A stretch of DNA of 64,000 nt from Okapia johnstoni. Lineage: Eukaryota; Chordata; Mammalia; Artiodactyla; Giraffidae. Every line of letters begins with the position of its first letter. The stretch's first letter is position 1. Position numbers and translations under genes: made by a program. This document shows positions 11,655 to 22,642 of the stretch, one piece after another. The stretch lies in contig CM044311.1 of NCBI GenBank assembly GCA_024291935.2, positions 21,909,001 through 21,973,000 on the forward strand, in the 5' to 3' direction. Under the pieces are notes generated by a model. That model was not told the origin of the DNA. It saw only the letters and a program-made list of their open reading frames with translations, and ran no database searches.

Positions 11655-12604
11655 AAAAAGAAAAATAAATATAGTAACAAATGTCAACACTCACTGGCAG
11701 GTAGTCTATTTTCAAAAAAAGGTTCATCATACTGTCCAAGAAAAAAAGAAATCTACTAACTGTATTGTCACTTAAAAGTTTTCAAAGTACTTTTAATATT
11801 TTACCAATATGCTCGCTCAGTTCCTAATTATTTTTGGATCCTGCTGAGTAATTTTCTCAGCTTCTTATTATGGTGATTTGCATTCCTTCTCACATCTGGG
11901 TTCTTTTTATGCTGTTTATTTTTTATTGTTTGGATTGACATAGGAGCTTCAATTTTCTCTTTAGAAGGCAAGCCAAAACTTTTCTTAAAAATGAAAATTT
12001 CCAGCAAACTTATAAGTTGTCTCTAGCTGTCTTATGTTTGTGTGCTTAAAAAATGCAGCAGTAAGTACTGCCTTGTTTTTCCTTGTCAAAGGAAACTGGC
12101 TCTTGGATCTTATTTTTTTTTTTTTTCCAAAAGGGGAAATGCATATGTTTTATTTTTAGATTAGACAGATGGCATTCAGACAGTGATGGAAGGATCTTAA
12201 GAAAATTCATATATTTTATTTATTTTTCTTCTGAAAGTATTTCTAATCAGGTTATTTTTTCCAATATAAAGTTAGACCTACAAGATTTTTCCTCATTTTA
12301 CCCTAAACTGCAGTGTACTTTACCATAAAGTATTTCAAGCATCATTGGTATGATGATGACAATGATGAAGATGATAATATCTACCTGCAAAAGGCTTCTA
12401 ATGTTTCATTTTGTTATATTTGAAATTTAAACTCTCAAAATTAAATAAGATTTCTATGATTAAATTAAAAAAAATAAACCAGGAATCAGGACTTCTGACC
12501 TAGTATCTAGCCTAAATTTGGAAACTACTACCTTAAAATCAGTCCCCTATTATTCATAAACATAATTATGTATATATTTTTCATGTAGTTCACATTTTTA
12601 CCAA
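11655..12604. other. Unassigned AT-rich stretch
   Basis: No gene seen. It includes a T-run near 12110-12126 and a GATGAT-rich run at 12349-12376. Confidence 0.45.
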
Positions 12605-12722
12605 CTGACTTAAATCTCTATAAGGCCAAGTCACGTTTATTTCTGTTTTCGGTAATATTTAAATAGTTCCTAGCATAGAGAGAAAGAACACTTCAATAAA
12701 TTGCTGCTCAATGAATTAATCA
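12605..12722 (+). mobile_element. Probable L2 3' end
   Basis: The succession aaggccaagtcacgtttatt, gttcctagcatagagag and ttcaataaattgctgctcaa is that of a mammalian L2 3' terminus, much diverged. Confidence 0.5.
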
Positions 12723-12834
12723 CTAACATTGAAGCACACATTTGATACCTATGGCCACTAAATAGAAATGTTGAATTGTAGCAATTTCTGCAATAATTTT
12801 AACATAAAGCACAATCTTCCCTTTGGAGGGTTTA

Positions 12835-13640
12835 TATATTTAATTTATTTCTGATTGAACTATAAGTAACATACAGTATTATATTAAAGTCTACAACATA
12901 GTGATTCAATATTTTATATATTATAAAACTATCACCTTGTTGAGACCAGTTTTATTATCACTCACTGTACACTTGTTAAAATATTCTTTACACTAATACC
13001 TATGTGTTTATTATATCTCTGTGACTTATTTATATTATAAATGAAAGTTTTTACCTCTTCATCCCCTTCATCTATTTTATCCATTCCCCTACCTGCTTCC
13101 ACTTGGTCAGTCACCAGTATCTAAGAGTCTATTTCTGTTTGCTTTTGTGTCTTCATTTGTTTGGTAATTTTAGATTCCACATATTACTGAACTTCCCTGG
13201 TGGCTCAGATGGTAAAGCCTCTGCCTACAATGCGGGAGACACAAGATCATTTCCTGGGTTGGGAAGATCTCCTGGAGAAGGAAATGGCAACCACTCCAGT
13301 ATTCTTGCCTGGAAAATCCCATAGACAGAGGAGCCTGGCAGACTACAGCCCATGGGGTCGCAAAGAGTTGGATACAACTGAATGACTTTACTTTCATACA
13401 TATGCCAAATCCACTTTATCCATTCCCCTGTCGATGGACCCTTACTTCCACGTCTTGGCTCTTGTAAATAGTGCTGCAGTGAATATAGGTTCATATATCT
13501 TTTTGAATTAGTGTGTCCATTTTATACTTATAAATACACAGGAGTGGAATTGCTGGATTATATATTTCTAGTGGAATAATTCTTATGGAACAGTTTTGTA
13601 GTGTGATTATGCTGATAGTTCCACAGAGTTATACTTGCAA
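12835..13640 (-). mobile_element. L1 3' region, antisense, split by a SINE
   Basis: The left part (12835-13190) is the antisense L1 3'UTR, including tgtttggtaattttagattc. The right part (13396-13640) continues into the region upstream, with ttgtaaatagtgctgcagtg, atctttttgaattagtgtgt and caggagtggaattgctggat. The Bov-tA at 13191-13395 interrupts it. Confidence 0.85.
13191..13395 (+). mobile_element. Bov-tA SINE, sense, nested in L1
   Basis: A complete copy from acttccctggtggctcagat to gaatgactttactttca. It sits between two consecutive parts of an antisense L1, so it is younger than that L1. The flanks share only acatat, so the target-site duplication is uncertain. Confidence 0.94.
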
Positions 13641-13641
13641 T

Positions 13642-14822
13642 CAGTCAATTCAGTTCAGTCGCTCAGTTGTGTCTGACTCTGAAACCCCAGGGACTGCAGC
13701 ACACCAGGCCTCCCTGTCCATCATCAACTCCTGGAGTTTACTCTAACTCATGTCCATTGAGTCAGTGATGCCATCCAACCATCTCATCCTCTGTCGTCCC
13801 TTTCCCCTCCCACCTTCAATCTTTCCCAGCATCAGGGTCTTTTCAAATGAGTCAGTTCATCTCATCAAGTGGCCAAAGTATTGGAGTTTCAGCTTCAACA
13901 TTAGTCCTTCCAATGAACACCCAGGACTGATCTCCTGTAGGATGGACTAGTTGGATCTCCTTGCAGTCCAAGGGTATCTCAAGAGTCTTCTCTAACACCA
14001 CAGTTCAAAAGCATCAATTCTTTGGTGCTCAGCTTTCTTTGTAGTCCAACTCTCACATCCATACATGACTACTGGAAAAACCATAGCCTTAACTAGACAG
14101 AACTTTGTTGGGAAAGTAATGTCTCTGCTTTTTAATATGCTGTCTAAGTTGGTCATAACTTTGCTTCCGAGGAGTAAGCATCTTTTAATTTCATGGCTGC
14201 AATCACCATTTGCAGTGATTTTGGAGCCCCCCAAAAATAAAGTCTCTCACTGTTGCCACTGTTTCCCCATCTATTTGCCATGAAGTGATGGGACCAGATG
14301 CCATCATCTTAGTTTTCTGAATGTTGAGCTTTAAGCCAACTTTCTCACGCTCCTCTTTCGCTTTCATCAAGAGGCTCTCTAGTTCTTCTTCACTTTCTGC
14401 CATAAGGGTGGTGTCATCTGCATATCTGAAATTATTGATATTTCTCCCAGCAATCTTGATTCCAGCTTGTGCTTCAGCCAGCTCAGCATTTCTCATGATA
14501 TACTCTGCATATAAGTTAAATAAGCATGGTGACAATATACAGCCTTGATGTACTCCTCTTCCTATTTGGAACCAGTCTGTTGTTCCATGTCCAGTTATAA
14601 CTGTTGCTTCCTGACTTGCATACAGGTTTCTCAAGAGGCAGGTCAGGTGGTCTACTATTCCCATCTCTTGAAGAATTTTCCATAGTTTATTGTGATTCAC
14701 AGAGTCAAAGGCTTTGGCATAGTCAATGAAGCAGAAATAGATGTGCTTCTGGAACTCTCTTGCTTTTTCGATGATCCAGCAGATGTTGGCAGTTTGATCT
14801 CTGGCTCCTCTGCCTTTTCTAA
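13642..14822 (-). mobile_element. BovB LINE, 5'-truncated, antisense
   Basis: About 1.2 kb running from the BovB 3' tail (tcaattcagttcagtcgctc) to the middle of the reverse transcriptase. It breaks off after gctcctctgccttttct. Frame shifts split the coding part, with one open piece at 14203-14700. Confidence 0.96.
14203..14700 (-). pseudogene. BovB reverse transcriptase fragment
   Basis: A 165-residue open frame. It holds the RT palm motifs in order: the HQGCILSPCLFNLYAEYI block (motif B, near residues 51-68), FRYADDTTL with the catalytic YADD (motif C), and KLNIQKTK. Motif A (DYAKAFD) lies upstream in another frame, at about 14700-14730. The C-terminus runs out of frame after DFIFGG. It is a dead fragment of a non-LTR retrotransposon polymerase, not a host gene. 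Confidence 0.93.
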
Positions 14823-15502
14823 TATCAGAATAAAATAGAAATATTAAGAGTTAATGCATCATGAATTAATGCTAAGATAAGCAATTTATAAAGATTGTAT
14901 AGGTTTCCTGATGTAGTACCCATTAAACAATGTGACCCAAAAATAAATTTTTAAAAATAGCAAAACTTTGAAGGCAGATTTATGTGTTCTGCCTTTGGTG
15001 TGTTAGGTTAGCCACGATCTCTTAGAAAGCAGTAGATGAAATAAATAAAAAGTATAAAAAATATGGATAATTCATAAAATATTAACAATGGACAAATATA
15101 AATCAATCTTTCAGTAACAGAAATATACACATTATTAAATAATCATATGTTGTCTTCTATCGTTGCCCCCGTACTAAGCTGAAAATGAAAGCTTAATGGT
15201 AATCCAAAGGAACTGGATTATAATCCTCATATTTTCACATTGATGAAAACTTGGTTATGATTTCAGATTGTCTGATAAACTGTAAAATATTAAAATATAC
15301 TCATAAATAAATAACAGAACAAAGATGAAAGTAAAATGAAAAACATAAACAATTTGTAACTGAAAAAATATAAACACGTTAGTTCTTGTGGGGTGAAGCA
15401 GGGGAGTAAGTGCAATGAATTTTGTACCAAAAAAGCAAATGTCTGGAAATACTCAGTTAAGTTGACAAAACCAAGTAAAGACTAAGAAAATACCAAACAG
15501 CA
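14823..15502. other. Unassigned AT-rich stretch
   Basis: No gene or named repeat between the BovB break and the LTR. Confidence 0.45.
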
Positions 15503-16433
15503 GAAATGTGCCGGGAGACAGCTCACGAGATCCCACCCATGACAGAGTCATGAGGTAAAGGGCTGATCGAGCACGGCTTCTCAGCCCTCGGGAATTCTCG
15601 GAAGGCTGCCCCAGCGCTCACCTTAAAGATGATATCTGTCTTTCTGATGTTTGCTACAATAAACCTCTTCTTATTTTCTGTGGCTTAGAAAAACGGCTTT
15701 CCTGATTCCCTTCTAAAATAGATCAATCTGAAATCTCAATCGACAAGGCCCCTGAGTGGTAGCACCCTAAATAAAATTATCTGGGGTATAGAGTATGCTG
15801 ATCTAAATTCCTTTTGCTAACATATTGGTTTGTTTAATAAATGTACCTGTGCCTTTGGAGCTAATGTGCATGGCTATTCCTTAATAATAAAACAGCATTG
15901 AGAGCCTCTGTACAGAAAGCCTCTATGGGCACAAAACCCTTCGCAGGAAAAAAGGCTTGTTAGGAAATATAAGAAATATTGCTTTATGAAACTGTTACTT
16001 AGTCTATATTTACTCACTATGTTTTTACTCTTAACGTATTTAGCCTATATAATGAAAGCATAATAGTTAAAAATTTATATAAATAGAAGTTTAGCTTTAA
16101 TACAAATAATAAGACAATTGTTGAATTAACTGATGATTCTTACTTAGAGCTGAGCTTCAGCTTTCTCTTCTATGACGTTATGGGACCACATTCTTTTCTG
16201 TTAAGCTCGAGGCGTAAAGTAAATTACCGAAAACAGGTTTTACCTTGAAACTTTCTATTGATAAATTCTTTCCTGCTGTGCCTGATACAAAAGCGTTCTG
16301 ACTGATCAACCCTTATCAATAGGAGAGTCACAAGATGTTAGCAGGCCCCCAGGCCGGAAGATGATGTAAACAAAATGAGGCTTTTTGTAACTAAAAACAG
16401 GCAAACAGTTTCGATGAAGGTCAAAAACTGCTG

Positions 16434-16521
16434 GCCTATTAAGCTGGATTGATAGGCCCATTAAGCTGAATTCATATGCCCATTAAGCTAAATTGGTATG
16501 CCCACTAAGCTGAATTGGTAT
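16434..16521 (+). repeat. Four-fold 22-bp tandem repeat in LTR U3
   Basis: Four head-to-tail 22-bp units occupy 16434-16455, 16456-16477, 16478-16499 and 16500-16521. Each begins gcc(t/c)a(t/c)taagct and ends with an AT-rich half. They lie about 40 bp upstream of the TATA-like box, the usual place of retroviral enhancer repeats. Enhancer function is inference. Confidence 0.85.
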
Positions 16522-16561
16522 GATTCTATACTTTACATTTGTTTCGATGTACCACAAAAAA

Positions 16562-16588
16562 TATAAAAACTGTCTTAAAAACAATAAA
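16562..16588 (+). promoter_or_regulatory. LTR TATA-like box and polyadenylation signal
   Basis: tataaaaa at 16562-16569 and AATAAA at 16583-16588 lie only 13 bp apart. Such closeness fits the short R region of betaretroviruses, where the polyadenylation signal lies in U3 near the start site. The start site itself cannot be read from the sequence. Confidence 0.6.
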
Positions 16589-16700
16589 GTCAGAAGACAC
16601 TTGGAAACACCGCGACTTGCTGTGTCTTCTCATTCGCATCGCCGACGCCGTCCATCCTAAGGGAACCCTGACCAGCTGGAGCAGGACTCCGGCAGAAATG

Positions 16701-17412
16701 AATAAGCTAGAAATCAAAGAAAAACACAGAAGGCCCACAATATCAAAAGTTTGTTCCTTGTTTTGAGTCACCAGATACCTAAACCTTGATATATTTACCC
16801 AAGAAAAAAGGACAAAACCCACAAAGATTAAAAAATATAATAGAAATTTAAAGTATAATGTTAAAAAAGTAATCAATGGCTACTGTGGAGAACTTAGGAA
16901 GAATAATGTTAAAACTGAAATAAAATTATAATTAAAATTACTTGAAAAACATAGATAGACCATAGTGAAGCTTATGGAAATATACATATGTATATTCCAC
17001 ATGTATTAAATACATGAATATAAATCTATACTAAATTACATGAAATATGAATACACATGCATATAAAGATATGCATGTACACAAATGTGAGTGCTTATAA
17101 ATATATTTATGCCTACATGTGTTTATGATACATAAAGCTTATACTTGAGTGTATTTTTAGATACATATATATTTATACTATATAACTATGCATATATAAT
17201 AATGTACATATTATAAGAATATACATATATAACAATATGTATTTCTCTAAAACAGTCTCTAGTATTAAACAATTTTATAAGTAGTAACTACTTCTCCCAC
17301 AACATATAGATATAGTGATAAAAATTTCACAGACAAAAAGATCAATTAGACAATAGAAAACTTTGATACAAGCATATAAGTGCAGAATCTTCGAATATGA
17401 CAGAGATTATAC
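16701..17412. other. AT-rich, low-complexity stretch
   Basis: Positions 16975-17240 are dominated by degenerate TATACATATG-like words. No gene seen. Confidence 0.55.
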
Positions 17413-17566
17413 TCCCTGGGTTGGGAAGATACCCTGGAGAAGGGAGTGGCAACCCACTCCGGTAATCTTACCTGGAAAATCCCATGAAAAGAAGAGCCTG
17501 GAAGGCTACAGTCCATGGGGTTGCTGAAGAGTTGGACACGATTGAGCGACTTCACTTTCACTTTTC
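17413..17566 (+). mobile_element. Bov-tA SINE, 5'-truncated, sense
   Basis: It starts inside the element at ccctgggttgggaagatacc and keeps the BovB-derived tail to gcgacttcactttcactttt. The tRNA-derived head is missing. Confidence 0.92.
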
Positions 17567-17929
17567 ATACTACCATAAAAGAATAGAATACATACTGCTA
17601 GGACAACTGCAAAATTTATGCAGTAATAAATTGTTACAAAAGTCACATGAGTTCAAAGTAAAGACTAAAATGAGAAAAAGAAAAATATTGGGACAAGAAA
17701 ATCTAATGTAGCATCAGAATATTGATTTATTATTAAAGCAAAAAAGATCATACAATGAAAGTTCTTGATATGTTAAAATATTTAAATAAATGTTAGAGCA
17801 TAATCTCAAATCGATTTTGTAGGCACACTGAAGACTTCAAAAATCAATTTCCACAAAACATTTCACAAACTATTAATTTTATAAATACGTTAAGCCTATG
17901 AAATATGAAGTAAAAGCACTCAATGAAAG
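17567..17929. other. Unassigned AT-rich stretch
   Basis: Nothing recognised. Confidence 0.4.
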
Positions 17930-18560
17930 AAAAATTTGGCCAATTATATAAAAATCTGTACTTAATTGCAAATGAGGAAATGCAAAATACAACAAAAATA
18001 TCATTTCACACTAATTTGATAGTTTCTGTTTATAGTATACATGTTGCAAGTGTGAATTCTCATGAATTGTGAGATTGTGAATTATTACAGCAACTTAGGA
18101 AAACAGCTTGGCATACTTTATAACTTTCAATTCTCATTTCCTACCACATGCCCAAATAGAGATATACATTAACAGTACTATTGTGAGTTTGGAAATCACA
18201 AAAAAAAAAGAAAAAAGAAAACATACACTCTAAATGCATGCTGAGAAAGGAATGGATAGATTGTAGTATACTTTTGCCGTGTTAATATTTTATGAATATA
18301 CCACCCCCATGGTATTATGCTGAATTGAGAAAGAGGGGAAAGGTAATTTTAGATGAATTAAAATAGGTGAATCATAAACAAATTACCATAGGCAAAAAAT
18401 AGCAAGTTGTAAAATGATATGTACAGCAAAATTGTTTTTTATAGACTGTAAAATGATATACATGGGGAAACCCACACAGAGTATAACAACATAGATGAAT
18501 GGATACCTAATAAATACAGTATAGTGACTGTATCTCAAGAGAAGAATATATGATATAATA
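17930..18560 (+). mobile_element. Possible ancient L1 3' region
   Basis: Blocks such as tatcatttcacactaatttg, ttacagcaacttaggaaaac and agcttggcatactttataac follow the order of the L1 ORF2 end and 3'UTR, but divergence is heavy and the right limit is uncertain. Confidence 0.42.
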
Positions 18561-19394
18561 TTAACATTTGCTGAAATCTACATAAACATTATTGGATGCC
18601 CTTATTTGTAATAATTCTGAACGATTTCATTTTTAAACACTTCATTAAATACATTTTTTGATACTTCAAGAAAACTTATTTGGTCAAAGCAACAGTAGTA
18701 ATCAGTGAAACAAATACGGGAATTGCATTAAAAGAAACATAAGAACTAAATAAATTTTTCATATGATTTTTGTTTAGTCATATAGTTATTGTGAAGGAAA
18801 AATTATTTTTGTATATTCTATTATATATTGATCTCTGGACATGTCTACGTGTAGATTTTCAATTAGATCATCAGAAGAAGTGATAACATTTCTTTCAGGA
18901 ATAGTGATAAAGAAATGGATAGCAATATCTGAGCATGAGTGCCTTGAATACTTGAATCGGAGCTCAAATAACAGATGCCAGGAGGATTCTGAGTTTCTGT
19001 CTAACCTATTACACAATGTTCTGCATGGAATGGTCTTAATTAGTGGAATCAAGCAAAATAAGAATTTATGTCACTATATGAATAAAGTTCATGGACATGA
19101 GCAGGAAACCTGAGAGAAACTATTATGTAGTATTGCAGATATTACCAGGTACAAATATACAGATTTGCAAAATATTTTAAATAATAATAGTTCACTATCT
19201 CTGTACATTCTACTGTAATAAATTCTCACTAGCACTCCTCTCAAGGGAACTTTTCAGGACCACCCCTATTCCCTTTACCATTTTAGTTAATGTGGGTAGA
19301 ATTTGTTACCTTAGACAGCCTTATTTACAGCCTATTCAGTCCCTTATTGGCCTTTTGCCAACTGGTTTTCCCTTATGATTGTGCAATATAATAT
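18561..19394. other. Unassigned stretch
   Basis: Positions 18786-19113 are open on both strands for 88-90 codons. Neither product resembles a known protein, and openness on both strands argues for chance. No repeat named. Confidence 0.4.
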
Positions 19395-19395
19395 A

Positions 19396-19456
19396 AGAAC
19401 TGACTCATTAGAAAAGACTTTGATGTTGGGAAAGATTGAAGGCAGGACAAGGGGAC
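19396..19456 (+). mobile_element. Short BovB 3' fragment, sense
   Basis: The 60-bp block with gaactgactcattagaaaag and gatgttgggaaagattgaag matches the BovB 3' region just after the conserved CGA/TGA codon. Both ends are lost. Confidence 0.8.
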
Positions 19457-19754
19457 AAACTCTCAGAACTCTGCTAAATAAACGTGTTGGTTCTCAGTGA
19501 TTAATTGGGCCCAAAAGTTAAGTTAAGTAAGACTATCCTAACTTTGGTACTTTTTGTAATCCTGTTGGTGAACTTCTGTTTCTTGTTGAAGAATAACGGA
19601 AAGGCAAAGATGCTTCCAGAAATAAGGGTAACATGAAACCAACCAAGTTTTCCTGATCTCACTTTTCATAGTAGGAGATTTCTAGAAAATATTCATAAAA
19701 CCTCTCAAGCAGTAGCAAGTTCATAGTAGGAACTGGCATGCAATAGAAGGCATG
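19457..19754. other. Unassigned stretch
   Basis: Nothing recognised. Confidence 0.35.
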
Positions 19755-19767
19755 CATTTTCTTGAAA

Positions 19768-19965
19768 GGGCTTCTGTGGTGACTCAGACAGTAAAGACTC
19801 TGCCTGCAATGTAGGAGACCAGGGGTCAATCACAGGGTCGGGAAGGTGCCCTAGAGAAGGAAATGGCAACCCGCTCCAGTATTCTTGCCTGGAAAATCCC
19901 ATGAACAGAGGCTACAGTCCATGGGGTTGCAAAGAGTTGGACGTGACTGAGCGACTTCACTTTCA
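19768..19965 (+). mobile_element. Bov-tA SINE, sense
   Basis: Runs from gggcttctgtggtgactcag to gcgacttcactttca, with a small internal deletion after catgaacagagg. Flanks cattttcttga (19755-19765) and cattttgttga (19966-19976) differ at one base and look like a target-site duplication. Confidence 0.92.
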
Positions 19966-20229
19966 CATTTTGTTGATGAAGAAGGAGTGGAATTTCTTGA
20001 CTAAATTTTGAAGAGCCCAGAGAAACCCTTCCTGTCCATCTTCAAGGTAGCTAAATTTGTAAATAGGAGCCAGAGGATTGTCAGCATAACAGTAAAATCA
20101 ATAACATGGTGTTAGGGAGAGAGTGGGTTTGTATTCTTTAGGATGTTCAGCAACATAGAGGTTTTTCTTTGTTTTTTTCTTTTTTTCTTTTTACTTCACA
20201 TTTAGGCAAAGAGGGAGCTAAAGTCTAGA
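19966..20229. other. Unassigned stretch with a pyrimidine run
   Basis: A T/C-rich run lies at 20161-20192. No gene seen. Confidence 0.4.
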
Positions 20230-20241
20230 AATGAAGAAATT

Positions 20242-20519
20242 GCTGCTGCTGCTGCTGCTAAGTCGCTTCAGTCGTGTCCGACTCTGTGTGACCCCATAGA
20301 CGGCAGCCCACCAGGCTCCGCCATCCCTGGGATTCTCTAGGCAAGAACACTGGAGTGGGTTGCCATTTCCTTCTCCAATGCATGAAAGTGAAAATTGAAA
20401 TGAAGTCACTCAGTTGTGTCCGACTCTTTGCGACCCCATGGACTGCAGCCTACCAGGCTCCTCTGTCCATGGGATTTCCCAGGCAAGTGTACTAAAGTGA
20501 GTTGCCATTGTCTTCTCCT
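20242..20519 (-). mobile_element. Bov-A2 SINE, antisense
   Basis: A dimer of the BovB-derived Bov-A unit. The left end carries (TGC)n followed by taagtcgcttcagtcgtgtc, and the two units are joined at gcatgaaagtgaaaattgaa. A perfect 12-bp target-site duplication, aatgaagaaatt, lies at 20230-20241 and 20520-20531. Confidence 0.96.
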
Positions 20520-20531
20520 AATGAAGAAATT

Positions 20532-20866
20532 ATGTGAAGATTAATTTGTCTCTTGATTCTGTAACTGCTTACAAATTTAATGAGAGAATGTGAAAGCAAA
20601 AAAACTTCTCTGTTTCTGGCATGATTGCTGGCTGGAAGGACTTAGATCAGAGGTCCCTAAAGCAGCAAGAAATTTGTTGATGCTATGGTCTGGAAAAAGT
20701 AGACTGCATGAAATGAACCTATGTGAGTATTTGTATTAAAATTCATTCCCAGAGAACCTGAACACTCATGCTTAAGTTAGGGAAAACCACTTCTGTGTAC
20801 TATACCTTGGGAGGCAAAAAACTTTCACTATGCTAGATAGACTTGGACAAAATTAATTATGTGTTA
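20532..20866. other. Unassigned stretch
   Basis: Nothing recognised. Confidence 0.35.
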
Positions 20867-22045
20867 TTGTTGTTCAATAACTAAGCTGTGTCTGACTCTT
20901 TGCAAGCACATGAACTGCAGCAGGCCATGCTTCCCTGTCCTTCACTGTTTCCCGTAATTTGCTCAAACTTATCTCCATCGAGATGGTGATGCCATCTAAC
21001 CATCTCATCCTTTGTCATCTCATTCTCTTCCGGCTTTCAAACTTTACCAGCATCAGGTTATTTTCCAGTGAGTCAACTCTTTGCATTAGTTCATGTCAGT
21101 TAAGTTGAGTCGCGCAGCTGTTTCCGACTCTTTGCGACCCCAGGGACTGCAGCACGCCAGGCCTCCCTGTCCATCACCAACTCTCAGAGTTTACTCTAAC
21201 TCATGTCCTTTGAGTTGGTGATGCCATCCAGCCATCTCATCTTCTGTCATCCCCTTCTAGGAGATGCCTTTCAGTCTTTCCCAGTATCAGGGTCTTTTCA
21301 AATGAGTCAGTTCTTTGCATTGGGTGGCCAAAGTATTGGAATTTCAACTTCAGCATCATTCCTTCAAATGAATATTCAGGACTGATTTCCTTTAGGATGG
21401 ACTGGGTGGATCTCCTTGCAGTCAAAGGGACTCTCAAGAGTCTTCTCCAACACCACAGTTCAAAAGCATCAATTCTTCAGCGCTTATGGTCCAAGTCTCA
21501 CATCCATATGTGACTACTGGAAAATCCATAGCTTTGACTATATGGGCCTTTATCAACAAAGTGATATCTCTAGTTTTTAATATGCTGTCTAGGTTTGTCA
21601 TAGCTTTTCATCCAAAGAACAAGCATCTTTTAATTTCATGGCTACAGTCACGGTCCACAGTGATTTTGGAGGGCAAGAAAATAAAATCTGTTACTGTTTC
21701 CACTTTCTCCCCATCTATTTTCCAGGAAGTAATGGGACTGGATGCCATGATCTTAGCTTTTTGAATGTTGAGTTTTAAACCAGCCTTTTCACTCTCCTCT
21801 TTCATCTTCAACAAGAGGCTCTTTAGTTCCTTTTCATTTTAATGTGCTATCATCTGCATATCTGTTGTTGTTGTCATTTCTCCCGTCAATCTTGATTCCA
21901 TCTGTCATTCATCCAGCCAGGCATTTTGCATTATGTACTCTGCATATAAGTTAAATAAGCATGATGATACTATAAAATCTTGTCTTACTTCTTTCCCAAT
22001 TTTGAAACAGTCATTTGTTCCATGTCTGGTTCTAACTTTTGCAGT
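20867..22045 (-). mobile_element. Old BovB LINE, antisense, with a second 3' end inside
   Basis: An old-type 3' end (ttgttgttcaataactaagc) covers 20867-21087. A second, younger-looking 3' end starts at about 21094 (gtcagttaagttgagtcgcg). From ~21312 the sequence again has old-type features (gaatattcaggactgatttc, tttgactatatgggccttta) and runs to the RT region at ~22045. Minus-strand frames at 21237-21437 and 21608-21814 are C-terminal remnants. The YADD region near 21850 is deleted in part. Either a short young copy sits inside an old one, or two old and young copies abut. Confidence 0.93.
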
Positions 22046-22332
22046 GAGGATGATGCCAATCTAGTGATCCTGGGAGACAAATTCTCCTTTATTGCCTCCT
22101 GGTTCCTGTCCCTCTCTCCTAATTCAAATGAATAATTTCTACATCTTTACTTTGCTGTATTTATTATTTTCTCCACACCAGTACTCACTAGTAGCCAAGA
22201 GATGAAACACCTGAAACTCTTAAATGGCATAGAACATCTCAGCACTTTAAATTTGGTGCTCTTTGAATTTTCCTGTACTTGTCAAGATCCCACCTGAAAT
22301 TCTTAGTGTATATAAATGATGCATCTGTCTAC

Positions 22333-22337
<5 letters not shown>
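22046..22337. other. Unassigned stretch
   Basis: Nothing recognised before the TA microsatellite. Confidence 0.35.

Positions 22338-22380
<43 letters not shown>
22338..22380. repeat. (AT)n microsatellite, about 21 units
   Basis: An uninterrupted run of AT dinucleotides. Confidence 0.98.
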
Positions 22381-22381
<1 letters not shown>

Positions 22382-22434
22382 TCTAGATTTAAAATGGGAA
22401 TCATACGGATGTCATTCTGTTTTTTAATTTTTTT

Positions 22435-22642
22435 TTCTGTAGCTCAGTCAGTAAAGAATCTGCTTGCAGTTCAGGAGACCCGGGTTCGATCCCTGGGTTA
22501 GGAAGATGCTCTGGAGAAGGAAATGGCGACCCACTCCAGTATCCTTGCCTGAAAAATCTCATGGACAGAAGGGCCTGGTGGGCTGCAGTCTATGGGGTCG
22601 CAAAGAGTCGGGCACAACTGAGCGACTAACACTTACTTACTT
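22435..22642 (+). mobile_element. Bov-tA SINE, sense
   Basis: The tRNA-like head keeps a good B box, gggttcgatccctggg, one of the least decayed in the window. The tail ends gagcgactaacacttactta. A T-rich run precedes it. Confidence 0.95.

Larger units (their letters stand above)
15509..16694 (+). mobile_element. Solo LTR of a class II (ERVK/beta-like) endogenous retrovirus
   Basis: The 1,186-bp unit begins TGCCGG and ends CCGGCA, a perfect terminal inverted repeat of the retroviral TG...CA type. It is flanked by a perfect 6-bp direct repeat, gaaatg, at 15503-15508 and 16695-16700. Six-base target duplications are typical of class II ERVs. Near the right end are a TATA-like box, an AATAAA signal and a GC-richer U5-like segment, which sets the plus orientation. 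No gag, pol or env lies next to it, so it is a solo LTR left by recombination between two LTRs. I do not know which bovine ERV family it belongs to. Confidence 0.85.

Noticed and set aside
11182..11775. A 197-codon plus-strand open frame
   Set aside because: It is the antisense of a BovB copy; the same DNA on the minus strand reads the BovB C-terminus with family motifs.
16434..16521. CRISPR-like or satellite repeat
   Set aside because: Four 22-bp units without spacers, inside an LTR U3 region.
16539..16876. Open frames on both strands around the LTR end
   Set aside because: They cross the LTR boundary into flanking DNA and contain no retroviral motif.
18786..19113. Overlapping 88-90 codon frames on both strands
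   Set aside because: Open on both strands without motifs or known similarity; best explained by chance.
20241..20259. (TGC)n as a trinucleotide-expansion or coding repeat
   Set aside because: It is the normal end of the Bov-A2 SINE, seen again at 32141-32159.
22435..22642. A tRNA-like stretch with a good B box
   Set aside because: It is the tRNA-derived head of a Bov-tA SINE; the same head occurs in every other full copy and continues into the BovB-derived tail.
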